Below, in pieces: positions 29,021-38,125 of a stretch of DNA of 64,000 bases. This DNA comes from Clostridium sp. OF09-36 (GTDB taxonomy: Bacteria > Bacillota > Clostridia > Lachnospirales > Lachnospiraceae): assembly GCF_003481985.1 (NCBI RefSeq), contig NZ_QUMD01000004.1:1-64000 (forward strand). The letters run 5' to 3'. Both the position numbers and the translations under genes were made by a program. Each line of letters begins with the position of its first letter. Position 1 is the stretch's first letter. The notes under the pieces were generated by a model. The model saw only the letters and a list, made by a program, of their open reading frames with translations. It was not told the origin of the DNA and searched no databases.

Positions 29021-30898
29021 ATGGAAAAGATGGAATTTAGCGGAAAGCAGAAGGCGGAGGCCATGCAGTACCAGTGGACCAAACGGGCAGACGTTTTGAA
29101 AAGCGAAGCCCTGATCCTGATCCTGCTGACGGCCTTTGCCTTTGTAGTAAACCGCCATATGGAGATCAAGGGCCTTTACATGGATGATCTCTATCAGTGG
29201 TTCTGCTTTAACGATAACCCGTTTATCGCGGCGGTGTTTACCAGCGGCGGAACCCGTTTCCGTGCCCTGTATAATCTGGTGGCATGGACGGAAATGAAAT
29301 TATTCGGCACTCATATCAACTGGTATGTGCCTTTTAATATTGTGCTGAACTCTTGCCTTGCCTACAATCTTTACCGCATGGCAAAACGGTTCAGCCATTC
29401 TGCGTATGTGGGAATTCTCTGTGCGGTCATGTTTTTGATGTCCCGCATGTCCTACTATCAGATCGGCCAGGCACTGGGACTCATGGAAACCATGGCGATG
29501 TGGATGGCACTTGGGATTTTGTATTTCCTGCTGGAGTATTTAGGCAGTGAGGATGAGGCAGAAGGAAGCCGGAAATTTTATCTGGCTGCAGTTTTGTATT
29601 TTTGTGTCTGCCTGGTCCATGAGCGCTATATGGTGCTGCTTCCGCTGTTTTACTTTTCCCTGGTATTTAAGCTTTCAAAGAACTGGAAGCTCTGGGCTGC
29701 GCCGACAGCCGGTTTTGCCCTGATCCAGCTTCTGCGTTTTATTTTTATCGGAACCATTTCCCCGCCAGGAACCGGCGGAACGGATGTGGTGGATACCATG
29801 TCGATCAGTTCAGTTCTGCATTTTGTGCTGAGCCAGATCGCTTATATCTTTGGAATCAACGCAGGTCCGGAGCATTTAAACGGGCAGAACTTCCGGGAAG
29901 CTCCGCTGTGGGTAACGATTCTCATTGCCCTGGCAGACCTGATGATCGCATTTCTGGTTCTGGCGTTTGTGATCCGTGTCCTGCACAAGGGTAAGAAAAT
30001 CGTGCCGTACCTGCAGAAAGCATTTTTGTTTGTGGCATTTATCGGTGCCTGCATCGTCTGCTCCAGTGTGACGATCCGTGTGGAGATGCGTTGGGTGTAT
30101 GTTTCCCTGGCGGCAGCGCTGTTATTCCTTTCCTGGATGTACGGCACGCTGACGGAGCAGATGGCAAAGCGGGGCCGCTGGGTTCAGGCGCTTCCGTACT
30201 TAAGCCTGTTTACCTTGTATGTGCTGTTCATGTTTCCGGTGGAGCATTATTACCGGGGACTTTTCCCGAACCTGTATTACTGGGCTGACCAGGAACGCTA
30301 CAATGCGCTGGCAGAGGAAACCTACGGGCAGTACGGTGTTGGGATTTTCGGAAAAACAATCTATATTGTAGGCGATAAATTCGAGATGGATGATTTTACC
30401 CAGGCAGAGTTCTTCCGGGTGTTTGACCGGTTAAACCGCGAGGACTGCGTGAAGGTTGTCCACATCAAGGATTTGAGAGATATCGGACTCATTACCGATG
30501 ACATGCTGGTGATCCAGGAGGACCCGGAAAACAACCGCTTCCAGGATATCACGCATGCAGCTTCATTATTTAAGTGCCGTCCAATCTACGGATTTTACGA
30601 CGACGGCTGGCTGGATGAGCGCGCATCGGTTCAGGTGATGGCAGGAAGCACCGGAGAGATTCATTTGAATTTCAACTATCCGCGTGACCTGACTAAGGAC
30701 CAGTGGCTGACCGTGTATGTGAACGGCGAGCCAAAGGAATACATCAACTTTACGGAGCAGAATGAGGAATGCACGATCCAGGTAGATCCGTATGAGCCGG
30801 TGACACTGCGGTTCGAGAGCAACTTCTTTGTACCGAATGCACTGGAGAAGCGCGGTGTGACCCGTCTGGCAGTGTTACTGAAAATGACAGCGGACTAA
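29021..30898 (+). CDS. Polytopic membrane protein, GT-C-like, in glycan locus
   Basis: About 625 residues from the ATG at 29021 (GGAG nine bases upstream; an in-frame TTG lies at 29006). Roughly ten to twelve hydrophobic segments cover residues 30-430. A soluble C-terminal domain of about 190 residues follows. An early acidic pair after the first membrane segment (LYMDDLYQW) resembles the catalytic first loop of GT-C transferases, but I cannot place it in a named family. The likely role is a lipid-linked sugar transferase or a polymerase/flippase-related protein. Confidence 0.55.
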   Translation: MEKMEFSGKQKAEAMQYQWTKRADVLKSEALILILLTAFAFVVNRHMEIKGLYMDDLYQWFCFNDNPFIAAVFTSGGTRFRALYNLVAWTEMKLFGTHINWYVPFNIVLNSCLAYNLYRMAKRFSHSAYVGILCAVMFLMSRMSYYQIGQALGLMETMAMWMALGILYFLLEYLGSEDEAEGSRKFYLAAVLYFCVCLVHERYMVLLPLFYFSLVFKLSKNWKLWAAPTAGFALIQLLRFIFIGTISPPGTGGTDVVDTMSISSVLHFVLSQIAYIFGINAGPEHLNGQNFREAPLWVTILIALADLMIAFLVLAFVIRVLHKGKKIVPYLQKAFLFVAFIGACIVCSSVTIRVEMRWVYVSLAAALLFLSWMYGTLTEQMAKRGRWVQALPYLSLFTLYVLFMFPVEHYYRGLFPNLYYWADQERYNALAEETYGQYGVGIFGKTIYIVGDKFEMDDFTQAEFFRVFDRLNREDCVKVVHIKDLRDIGLITDDMLVIQEDPENNRFQDITHAASLFKCRPIYGFYDDGWLDERASVQVMAGSTGEIHLNFNYPRDLTKDQWLTVYVNGEPKEYINFTEQNEECTIQVDPYEPVTLRFESNFFVPNALEKRGVTRLAVLLKMTAD

Positions 30899-31045
30899 GA
30901 TAAACATAGCTGTTGTGCGCAGCATGTGCAGGAGATGGAGACGGAATGAGACTGCGCACAGGACGTCGACAGAAAATGAGTACGACCGACAAAACCGTCA
31001 GTTTGAGACTGAAATGGTCGGAGAGGAAAAAACGGAGGAAAGAAG

Positions 31046-31822
31046 ATGAAGGTTGTAATTCTGGCAGGTGGTCTGGGAACCCGGATCAGCGAGGAAAGTC
31101 ATTTAAAGCCGAAGCCGATGATCGAGATCGGCGGACGGCCGATCTTATGGCATATTATGAAATACTATTCTGAGTTTGGATTTCACGATTTTGTGATCTG
31201 CCTGGGATATAAGCAGTATGTGGTCAAGGAGTTCTTTGCAGATTATTTCCTGCATACCTCCGACGTGACCTTTGACCTTGCGAACAACAAGATGGAGGTC
31301 CACAACAATTATGCGGAGCCGTGGAAGGTAACTCTGGTTGATACCGGGTTAAATACCATGACCGGCGGCCGCGTGAAACGGATCCAGCCGTATATCGGGG
31401 ATGAGCCGTTTATGCTGACCTACGGTGACGGTGTCTGCAACGTAGATTTAAAGGGACTGGTAGAGTTCCACAAATCCCATGGAAAGACCGCAACCATTAC
31501 AACGGTCAGCATCGACCAGCAGAAAGGTGTGCTGGATATCGGACCGGATAACGAGATCCGTTCCTTCCGCGAGAAGGCAGCTTCGGACGGAGCCATCATC
31601 AATGGCGGCTTTATGGTGCTGAATCCGGAAGTCTTTTCCTATTTAAAGGATGACACCACGGTGTTTGAGCAGGAGCCGATGAGCCGCCTGGCAGCTGAGG
31701 GACAGCTGATGTCCTTCTACCATGACGGCTTCTGGCAGTGCATGGATACCCAGCGGGAAATGCAGCTTTTAGAGAAGCTGTGGCAGTCTGGTAAGGCACC
31801 GTGGAAGATCTGGAAGGAATAG
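31046..31822 (+). CDS. rfbF: Glucose-1-phosphate cytidylyltransferase
   Basis: Makes CDP-glucose from CTP and glucose 1-phosphate. VVILAGGLGTRISEESHLKP is the family start, followed by KPMIEIGGRPILWHIMKYYS and MLTYGDGVCNVD, characteristic of RfbF rather than RmlA or GalU. It has 258 residues, the usual size. AGGAGG-like GGAGGAAAG lies upstream. First gene of the rfbF-rfbG-rfbH set. Confidence 0.94.
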   Translation: MKVVILAGGLGTRISEESHLKPKPMIEIGGRPILWHIMKYYSEFGFHDFVICLGYKQYVVKEFFADYFLHTSDVTFDLANNKMEVHNNYAEPWKVTLVDTGLNTMTGGRVKRIQPYIGDEPFMLTYGDGVCNVDLKGLVEFHKSHGKTATITTVSIDQQKGVLDIGPDNEIRSFREKAASDGAIINGGFMVLNPEVFSYLKDDTTVFEQEPMSRLAAEGQLMSFYHDGFWQCMDTQREMQLLEKLWQSGKAPWKIWKE

Positions 31823-31894
31823 AAAACGTGCAGGATGCTGCAAAAACAAAATGGGCTGGCTGCGGACATGCAGAGGCCATTGGGAGAGAATGAT

Positions 31895-32953
31895 ATGAAT
31901 TACGATCTAAATGCATGCAGGGAATTTTATCAGGGAAAGAAGGTCCTGGTGACCGGACACACTGGTTTTAAAGGTTCCTGGCTGTGCCGGATCCTGACTC
32001 TTGCGGGAGCGCAGGTGACAGGCTATGCAGCTGAGGCACCGACCGACCCGGCTTTATTTTCCATCGCCGGGCTGGAGAAAACCATGGACAGTGTCATCGG
32101 AGACATCCGGGATTTCAAGCATTTAAAGGAAGTGTTTGACCGGGTACAGCCACAAATCGTGCTGCATCTGGCGGCACAGCCGATCGTGCGCGATTCCTAC
32201 AAGGATCCGGTCTATACCTATGAGACTAATGTCATGGGAACGGTGAATGTACTGGAGTGCGTGCGCCAGACTCCGTCAGTGAAATCTTTTTTAAATGTAA
32301 CCACGGATAAGGTTTACGAGAACCGGGAGTGGGAGTACGGTTACCGGGAGTGCGATCCGTTAGACGGCTATGATCCTTACTCCAACAGCAAATCCTGCTC
32401 GGAGCTGGTAACACACAGCTACCAGAAATCTTTCTTTGCGGATGGACACTGTGCAATTTCTACCGCACGTGCGGGCAATGTCATCGGTGGCGGCGACTTT
32501 GCGAACGACCGGATCATCCCGGACTGCGTGCGTGCCATGGAAGCAAAAAAAGAGATCGTGGTGCGAAACCCGTATTCTACCAGACCATTCCAGCATGTAT
32601 TGGAGCCGCTGTTTGCGTATCTGGAAATTGCCCAGAGACAGTATGAGGACCAGACTTACCAGGGATATTATAATGTAGGACCGGATGAGTGCGACTGCGT
32701 GACAACCGGTGAGCTGGTAACCTTGTTCTGCAAACTTTGGGGTGAGGGTGCATCCTGGGTCAACAAGCATGACGGAGGCCCCCATGAGGCAAACTTCTTA
32801 AAGCTTGATTGTTCCAGGATCAAGAAGACCTTTGGATGGAAGCCGCACTGGCATATTGAGGATGCGATCGAGAAGACCATCATCTGGTCGAAGGCGTATC
32901 TGGCCGGGGAGGACATGAAGCAGGTAATGGATGCGCAGATCAGGGAATATTAA
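31895..32953 (+). CDS. rfbG: CDP-glucose 4,6-dehydratase
   Basis: Converts CDP-glucose to CDP-4-keto-6-deoxyglucose with NAD. It is an SDR-fold enzyme: VLVTGHTGFKGSWL is the dinucleotide-binding start typical of RfbG, then STRPFQHVLEPL and TTDKVYENREWEYGY (catalytic Thr-Asp-Lys). YDPYSNSKSCSE supplies the YxxxK pair. The start at 31895 is chosen because GGGAGAG precedes it and MNYDLNAC fits the family. It has 352 residues. Confidence 0.94.
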   Translation: MNYDLNACREFYQGKKVLVTGHTGFKGSWLCRILTLAGAQVTGYAAEAPTDPALFSIAGLEKTMDSVIGDIRDFKHLKEVFDRVQPQIVLHLAAQPIVRDSYKDPVYTYETNVMGTVNVLECVRQTPSVKSFLNVTTDKVYENREWEYGYRECDPLDGYDPYSNSKSCSELVTHSYQKSFFADGHCAISTARAGNVIGGGDFANDRIIPDCVRAMEAKKEIVVRNPYSTRPFQHVLEPLFAYLEIAQRQYEDQTYQGYYNVGPDECDCVTTGELVTLFCKLWGEGASWVNKHDGGPHEANFLKLDCSRIKKTFGWKPHWHIEDAIEKTIIWSKAYLAGEDMKQVMDAQIREY

Positions 32954-33085
32954 AAACGGTAAGAAATTGGGCGGAGATAAATCGGTATCCCCCACTGACA
33001 TGAGGCAAATCACAGTCAGTTTCCGTGAAATTATCGACTGTGGATTGAAATAATCATGGATTGAAACAAAATAGGAGATAAACAT

Positions 33086-34423
33086 ATGGAAAAAACACAG
33101 GAGCAGGCACGCCAGGAAATCCTTGACCTGGTAGCAGATTACTGCAGAACCTATCATATTAATAATAAGAAGACTTACGAACCGGGAGACCGCATTCCGT
33201 ACGCATCCCGCGTTTACGATGAAGCAGAGATGGTGAATCTGGTGGACAGCGCACTGGAATTCTGGCTGACCTCCGGACGCTACACCGATGAGTTTGAGGC
33301 AAAGCTGGCAGAGTATCTGGGGGTGCGCTACTGTGCACTGGTAAACTCTGGTTCCTCCGCAAATTTAACAGCGTTTATGACGCTGACCTCCCCGCTCTTA
33401 AAGGAGCGCCAGGTGCGCCCGGGCGATGAGATCATCACCGTGGCAGCCGGTTTCCCGACGACCGTGACTCCGGCCATCCAGTATGGCGCAGTTCCGGTAT
33501 TCGTGGATGTGACCATTCCGCAGTACAATATCGACGTGACTCAGTTAGAGGCTGCTTATTCTGAGAAGACCAAGGCGGTGATGATCGCCCATACCCTGGG
33601 AAATCCGTTCGACTTAAAGGCAGTGAAGGAGTTCTGTGATCGCCATAACCTGTGGCTCATCGAGGACAACTGTGATGCACTGGGAAGCCGCTATACACTG
33701 GACGGCGTGGAGAAGTTTACCGGAACCGTGGGCGATATCGGAACCTCCAGCTTCTATCCGCCGCACCATATGACCATGGGCGAGGGCGGTGCTGTCTATA
33801 CCGATAACCCGCTGCTCAATAAGATCATCCGCTCCTTCCGTGACTGGGGACGTGACTGTGTCTGCCCGTCCGGCAAGGACAACCTGTGCGGACACCGCTT
33901 CGACCGCCAGTACGGCGAGCTGCCGCTGGGCTATGACCACAAGTATGTTTACTCTCATTTCGGATATAACTTAAAGGCAACCGACCTGCAGGCATCCATC
34001 GGATGTGCACAGCTGGATAAATTCCCGGGTTTTGTAGAGCGCAGACGCCATAACTTCGACCGCTTAAAGGCAGCTCTGGCCGATACGACAGACAAGCTGA
34101 TCCTGCCAGAGCCGTGTGAAAACTCCAGACCGAGCTGGTTTGGATTCCTCATCACCTGCAAGGAAGGCGTGGACCGCAACGCAGTGGTCCAGTACGTGGA
34201 GAAGAAAGGTGTCCAGACCCGTATGCTGTTTGCCGGAAACTTAACCAAGCATCCGTGCTTCGACCAGATGCGTGCAGAAAATCGCGGCTACCGTGTCGTG
34301 GGGGATTTAAAGAACACCGACCGCATCATGCAGGATACATTCTGGGTGGGTGTGTACCCGGGCATGAGCGATGAGATGATCGATTACATGGCTAAGACGA
34401 TCCGTGAGGCAATCAACCAGTAA
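33086..34423 (+). CDS. rfbH: CDP-4-keto-6-deoxyglucose 3-dehydrase (E1, RfbH)
   Basis: Starts C3 deoxygenation on the route to CDP-3,6-dideoxyhexoses. It has the aminotransferase fold with a PMP cofactor and an iron-sulfur cluster. The usual PLP lysine is replaced by His in FYPPHHMTMGEGG, the hallmark of E1. Cysteines in DCVCPSGKDNLCGH match the cluster-binding segment. It has 445 residues. The reductase (E3) and the final reductase or epimerase are not in the window, so which 3,6-dideoxyhexose is made cannot be said. Confidence 0.93.
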   Translation: MEKTQEQARQEILDLVADYCRTYHINNKKTYEPGDRIPYASRVYDEAEMVNLVDSALEFWLTSGRYTDEFEAKLAEYLGVRYCALVNSGSSANLTAFMTLTSPLLKERQVRPGDEIITVAAGFPTTVTPAIQYGAVPVFVDVTIPQYNIDVTQLEAAYSEKTKAVMIAHTLGNPFDLKAVKEFCDRHNLWLIEDNCDALGSRYTLDGVEKFTGTVGDIGTSSFYPPHHMTMGEGGAVYTDNPLLNKIIRSFRDWGRDCVCPSGKDNLCGHRFDRQYGELPLGYDHKYVYSHFGYNLKATDLQASIGCAQLDKFPGFVERRRHNFDRLKAALADTTDKLILPEPCENSRPSWFGFLITCKEGVDRNAVVQYVEKKGVQTRMLFAGNLTKHPCFDQMRAENRGYRVVGDLKNTDRIMQDTFWVGVYPGMSDEMIDYMAKTIREAINQ

Positions 34424-34507
34424 TCATTTCGGAAAACGGGACAGAGTCTCAGGCTGCCGGGCAGATTCGCTGCGAAGAAAATCCGACAGCCGGAAAAGAG
34501 GGCGAAT

Positions 34508-35353
34508 ATGCAGTACGATTTAACGAAGGTCCATGAGATCAACTTGAAAATTTTAAAAGAGATCGACCGGATCTGCAGAAAATATAAGATCAAATATATG
34601 CTGGACGGCGGCACGCTTTTAGGGGCGGTCCGCCACAAAGGCTTCATCCCGTGGGATGATGATGCGGATATTGCATTTACCCGCAGCAACTATGAGGCAT
34701 TTTTAAAGGTAGTAAAACGGGAACTTCCGGATACCATGGAGCTTCTGATGCCGGAGGATTTCCAGGGCGGCAAAGCGTTCTTTGACTTTACAGCCCGCGT
34801 CATTTATAAAAACAGCCGCCGCCATGAGAACACGCCAGAGGTGCAGTATTACGAGGGCAAGTTAAACCACCTCTGGGTAGATCTTTTCATCATCGATGAG
34901 CTCCCGGAGAACAAGGCAGCAGCAGGGTTTACCCGTCTGCTTCACAAGAGCATTTACCTGCTGGCAATGGGACACCGTTATCACCTGGATTTTTCCAAGT
35001 ACAGTCTGTTCCATAAGCTGGCGGTGGGCGGAGGCTCTGCAGTCGGAAAGCTGATTCCGATGAAGCTGATCTTTAAGCTCCAGCATGCAGCAGCCTTAAA
35101 AGATAAACATGGGCGCAGCAGTCTGCGCTACTACAGCAACTATCAGCCGGATTATCTGTATGTGACGATCCAGAAGGAATGGTGTGAAGAAATTACGGAT
35201 GTGGAATTTGCAGGCACCACACTGATGGCATCGAAGCATGCGCATGAAGTTCTGACCTGGGTATACGGCGACTACATGAAGCTGCCGCCTGAGGCAGAGC
35301 GCGTACCAGCCCATTCCACCGTAGACATCAAAGTATTTGACGAAGAAGCATAG
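34508..35353 (+). CDS. LicD family phosphotransferase
   Basis: LicD proteins transfer phosphocholine or a similar group to glycans. The N-terminal block YKIKYMLDGGTLLGAVRHKG and FIPWDDDADIAF (the Asp-rich active site) identify the family. A C-terminal block typical of clostridial LicD proteins follows (DVEFAGTTLMASKHAHEVL, YGDYMKLPP). It has 281 residues and GAGGG seven bases before ATG. No licA or licC (choline kinase, cytidylyltransferase) is visible, so the donor is unproven. Confidence 0.85.
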   Translation: MQYDLTKVHEINLKILKEIDRICRKYKIKYMLDGGTLLGAVRHKGFIPWDDDADIAFTRSNYEAFLKVVKRELPDTMELLMPEDFQGGKAFFDFTARVIYKNSRRHENTPEVQYYEGKLNHLWVDLFIIDELPENKAAAGFTRLLHKSIYLLAMGHRYHLDFSKYSLFHKLAVGGGSAVGKLIPMKLIFKLQHAAALKDKHGRSSLRYYSNYQPDYLYVTIQKEWCEEITDVEFAGTTLMASKHAHEVLTWVYGDYMKLPPEAERVPAHSTVDIKVFDEEA

Positions 35354-35366
35354 ACGAGGAAGCATG

Positions 35367-36329
35367 ATGGAAAAGAAATTATCGGTAGTGGTTTCGGTCT
35401 ACAACGAAGAACAGGCCCTGCCGCTGTTTTACGAGACAACGAAGCTGATCCTGGAGATTTTGCCATGGGATTATGAGCTGCTTTTTGTTAATGACGGAAG
35501 CCGCGATGACAGCCTTTCCATACTAAGGGAGTTTGCAGCCCACGATGAGAAGGTGAAGGTTGTTTCTTTCTCACGGAACTTCGGGCATGAGGCAGCCATG
35601 ATCGCCGGAATCGATTACGCAAAGGGAGACGGGATCGTCTGCATGGATGCAGATCTGCAGCACCCGCCGGAATGTCTTCCGGAGATTGTGCGCAAGTTTG
35701 AGGAAGGCTGCGGCGTCATCAGCATGGTGCGGACAAAAAATAAATCCGCAGGACTGATCAAGAACATCACATCGGCTGGTTTTTACTGGGTTATCAACAC
35801 CCTTTCCGACGTGAAATTTGAGCCGAACGCATCGGACTTTTTTGCAGTATCGAAGGAAGCAGCGGATGTGCTCCGGAAGAATTACCGCGAGAAGGTGCGC
35901 TTCCTGCGGGGATATGTTCAGAGCATTGGTTTTCAGAAAGCAACCATTACTTATGAGGCCCACGACCGGGTGGCAGGGGAAAGTAAGTATAGCTTACGAA
36001 CGCTGCTTGCGTTCTCCATGAACACGATCATGTGCTTTTCCAACCTGCCGTTAAAGCTTGGCATTTATGCCGGAGCCTTTGCGGGACTTCTCGGCGTGGC
36101 TGTGATGGTCTACACCTTATTTACCCGCCAGGGAGCGCCGAGCGGCTATGCCACGATCGTGATCTTAAACTGCTTTATGTTCGCGATCCTGTTTCTGATC
36201 GTTGGCATTATCGGAGAGTACATCGCGATTTTGTTCAGCGAACTGAAAGACCGGCCGATCTACATTGTGGAGGAAACGCAGAACATTGCTTCGCAGAACA
36301 ATGTGGCGTGTGACGAAGAGAATAAATAA
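35367..36329 (+). CDS. Membrane-anchored family 2 glycosyltransferase (DPM1/GtrB-like)
   Basis: This type usually moves a sugar to undecaprenyl phosphate at the membrane. The GT2 domain starts SVVVSVYNEEQALPLF, has metal-binding CMDADLQHPPE, and VAGESKYS near its end. Two C-terminal membrane segments follow (about residues 230-250 and 270-300), the arrangement of GtrB and DPM1-like proteins. The start is 35367 or 35364 (adjacent ATGs); the second has better spacing from GAGGA. About 320 residues. It is the last gene of the locus on this strand. Confidence 0.85.
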   Translation: MEKKLSVVVSVYNEEQALPLFYETTKLILEILPWDYELLFVNDGSRDDSLSILREFAAHDEKVKVVSFSRNFGHEAAMIAGIDYAKGDGIVCMDADLQHPPECLPEIVRKFEEGCGVISMVRTKNKSAGLIKNITSAGFYWVINTLSDVKFEPNASDFFAVSKEAADVLRKNYREKVRFLRGYVQSIGFQKATITYEAHDRVAGESKYSLRTLLAFSMNTIMCFSNLPLKLGIYAGAFAGLLGVAVMVYTLFTRQGAPSGYATIVILNCFMFAILFLIVGIIGEYIAILFSELKDRPIYIVEETQNIASQNNVACDEENK

Positions 36330-36334
36330 AAAAA

Positions 36335-36495
36335 AATGTGCCTTGGCACATTCTCGCGCCGAGGCGCGGTTGCTTTGGCAACCATCTACCTTTGCGCCGA
36401 GTGCGCATCCTTGCGGAGCAATTTTTGTTTCATAGGACGCAATTTCCTATGAAGCAAAAATCCGCCGGAAATCTAATCCGGCGGATTTGCCATAA
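36335..36495. other. Intergenic array of hairpins
   Basis: At least five short inverted repeats sit end to end: TGTGCC/GGCACA, a GCGCC-centred repeat, GGTTGC/GCAACC, TGCGC/GCGCA, a longer TTTTTGTTTCATAGG/CCTATGAAGCAAAAA and finally ATCCGCCGG/CCGGCGGAT. The last acts as a plausible terminator for the convergent GT2 and BCCT genes. The dense stack is more than a terminator needs. Confidence 0.6.
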
Positions 36496-36497
36496 AT

Positions 36498-38042
36498 TTA
36501 TTTTTGCTCTTTGAGATACGCATCCGCATCTTTGAAGAACGACGTGATGATCAGCAGCATGATGATGCCGACCGGGAAAGCCGCGATGATGGATACAGTC
36601 TGCAGGTTGGACATGGAGTTCTCGGAAAAGATCAGGGCCAGCGGCAGCAGAATCAGGAAGATTGCCCAGAACAGCTTCACGTTCCGGTGCGGCTCCTCAT
36701 CACTCTTTAACTCCTTATACGTGTAGGTGGAAGCCACCATGGTGATGGAGTCAAAGGATGTGGAATAGAAGGTGATCATGCACAGGACTAACAGGACGAG
36801 CACGGCTTTGGAAAGCGGCAGCTGTCCCAAAATATCCAGGATCGCCTGGTAGAGGTTTCCGTCTGCGGCATAGGCGGAGAGCACATCCAGCTTTCCGTGC
36901 ATCTGCAGACCGAGTCCGTAGTTCCCCATAATAATAAAGGAAGTGAAGGTTCCGGAAAGACCGAATACATAGCCGCCCAGGATGACCTGGCGCAGCGTGC
37001 GGCCCTTGCTGATGGAGCCGATGAAGAACGGAACAGCCACGCACCATACCATCCAGTAGGCCCAGTAGAAAATGGTCCAGGTCTGCGGGAAGGAGGAGGT
37101 CCTGAGGGAATCCGTCCAGGTGGAAAGACCGATAAAGTTCTGGGTCATATTGCCCAGGGCGGTGATGCCTTCTTCAATGATGAAGCGGGTCTGGCCACCG
37201 AAAAAGAATACATAAGCCAGGAGACCGAAGAACAGCCAGGTACAGGTTGCTGCGGAGAGCTGGACACCCTTCATGCCAAAGTAGACGCTGAAGGTATAGA
37301 TCGCGCATACGACAACCAGAATGACCAGGGTCAGGCCGGTGCTCTGCGGAATGCCGGTCACATTGCTGATGGCACCTGCCAGAAGCGGTGTCGCCAGGGA
37401 GAAGGTTGTGGCGGTTCCGGCGAGGAGCGCGAAGACTGCGATCAGGTCGATCAGCTTTCCGGCCCAGCCATCCACACGGTTTCCCAGAACCGGACGGCAG
37501 GCTTCGGAGTATTTCTGGCGGGAGCGTTTGCGGACATGGAGCATGAAGCCGAACGCTGCGGACAGCACCAGATAAAAGCCCCACGGGATCGGTCCCCAGT
37601 GGAACAGCGGGTAAGTGGCAGCCCACTCATGTACCGTTCCCATTTCCGCTGTATGAGGATCTGATGCATATAAGATCCATTCGCAGCAGGAGTAGAACAG
37701 GATGTCAGCCGCCAGTCCGGCGGTGAAGATCATGGAACCCCACTGGAATCCGGAGTACAACGGGCGCTCTGCATCGCCTAAGCGGATCTGGCCGAACCGG
37801 GAAAAGGCAATGTAGAGGGAGCAGACGAAAACGCCCAGTCCGATGATGAGGTAATAGCTGCCCATCTCATCGCCCAGGAAATTGCGGACTGCGCCGATGG
37901 CAGCGGTGGACTGCTCCGGGCTTACGACAAACCAGGCGCAGAGCGCCAGGATGCAGAAAAAGGGAACTAGTGTGGTAAACCAGTCAATCTGTCCGAGCAG
38001 TGATTTTTTCTCGGAAAGGGAGTGGTCAGTTTGATGTTTCAT
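36498..38042 (-). CDS. BCCT family (betaine/carnitine/choline) transporter
   Basis: An uptake carrier for a quaternary amine such as choline, betaine or carnitine, driven by ion or proton gradients. It has 514 residues and twelve hydrophobic segments. The BCCT signature segment is WTIFYWAYWMVWCVAVPFF; the Trp/Tyr-rich binding box is partly altered, with an extra Val/Ala stretch after MVW. The start at 38042 follows an AGGAGG on the reverse strand. It runs against the neighbouring genes. Substrate is unproven. Confidence 0.88.
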   Translation of the reverse strand: MKHQTDHSLSEKKSLLGQIDWFTTLVPFFCILALCAWFVVSPEQSTAAIGAVRNFLGDEMGSYYLIIGLGVFVCSLYIAFSRFGQIRLGDAERPLYSGFQWGSMIFTAGLAADILFYSCCEWILYASDPHTAEMGTVHEWAATYPLFHWGPIPWGFYLVLSAAFGFMLHVRKRSRQKYSEACRPVLGNRVDGWAGKLIDLIAVFALLAGTATTFSLATPLLAGAISNVTGIPQSTGLTLVILVVVCAIYTFSVYFGMKGVQLSAATCTWLFFGLLAYVFFFGGQTRFIIEEGITALGNMTQNFIGLSTWTDSLRTSSFPQTWTIFYWAYWMVWCVAVPFFIGSISKGRTLRQVILGGYVFGLSGTFTSFIIMGNYGLGLQMHGKLDVLSAYAADGNLYQAILDILGQLPLSKAVLVLLVLCMITFYSTSFDSITMVASTYTYKELKSDEEPHRNVKLFWAIFLILLPLALIFSENSMSNLQTVSIIAAFPVGIIMLLIITSFFKDADAYLKEQK

Positions 38043-38125
38043 AGCGGCCTCCTGTTCAAAAAAACTTAAAATTGAATTATATTGAACATCATAGCACCGC
38101 AATGCGGAAAAAGCAAGGGGATTAT

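Noticed and set aside
36504..37669. Long open frames on the plus strand across the BCCT gene
   Set aside because: They are shadows of the reverse-strand transporter, without ribosome binding sites or family motifs.
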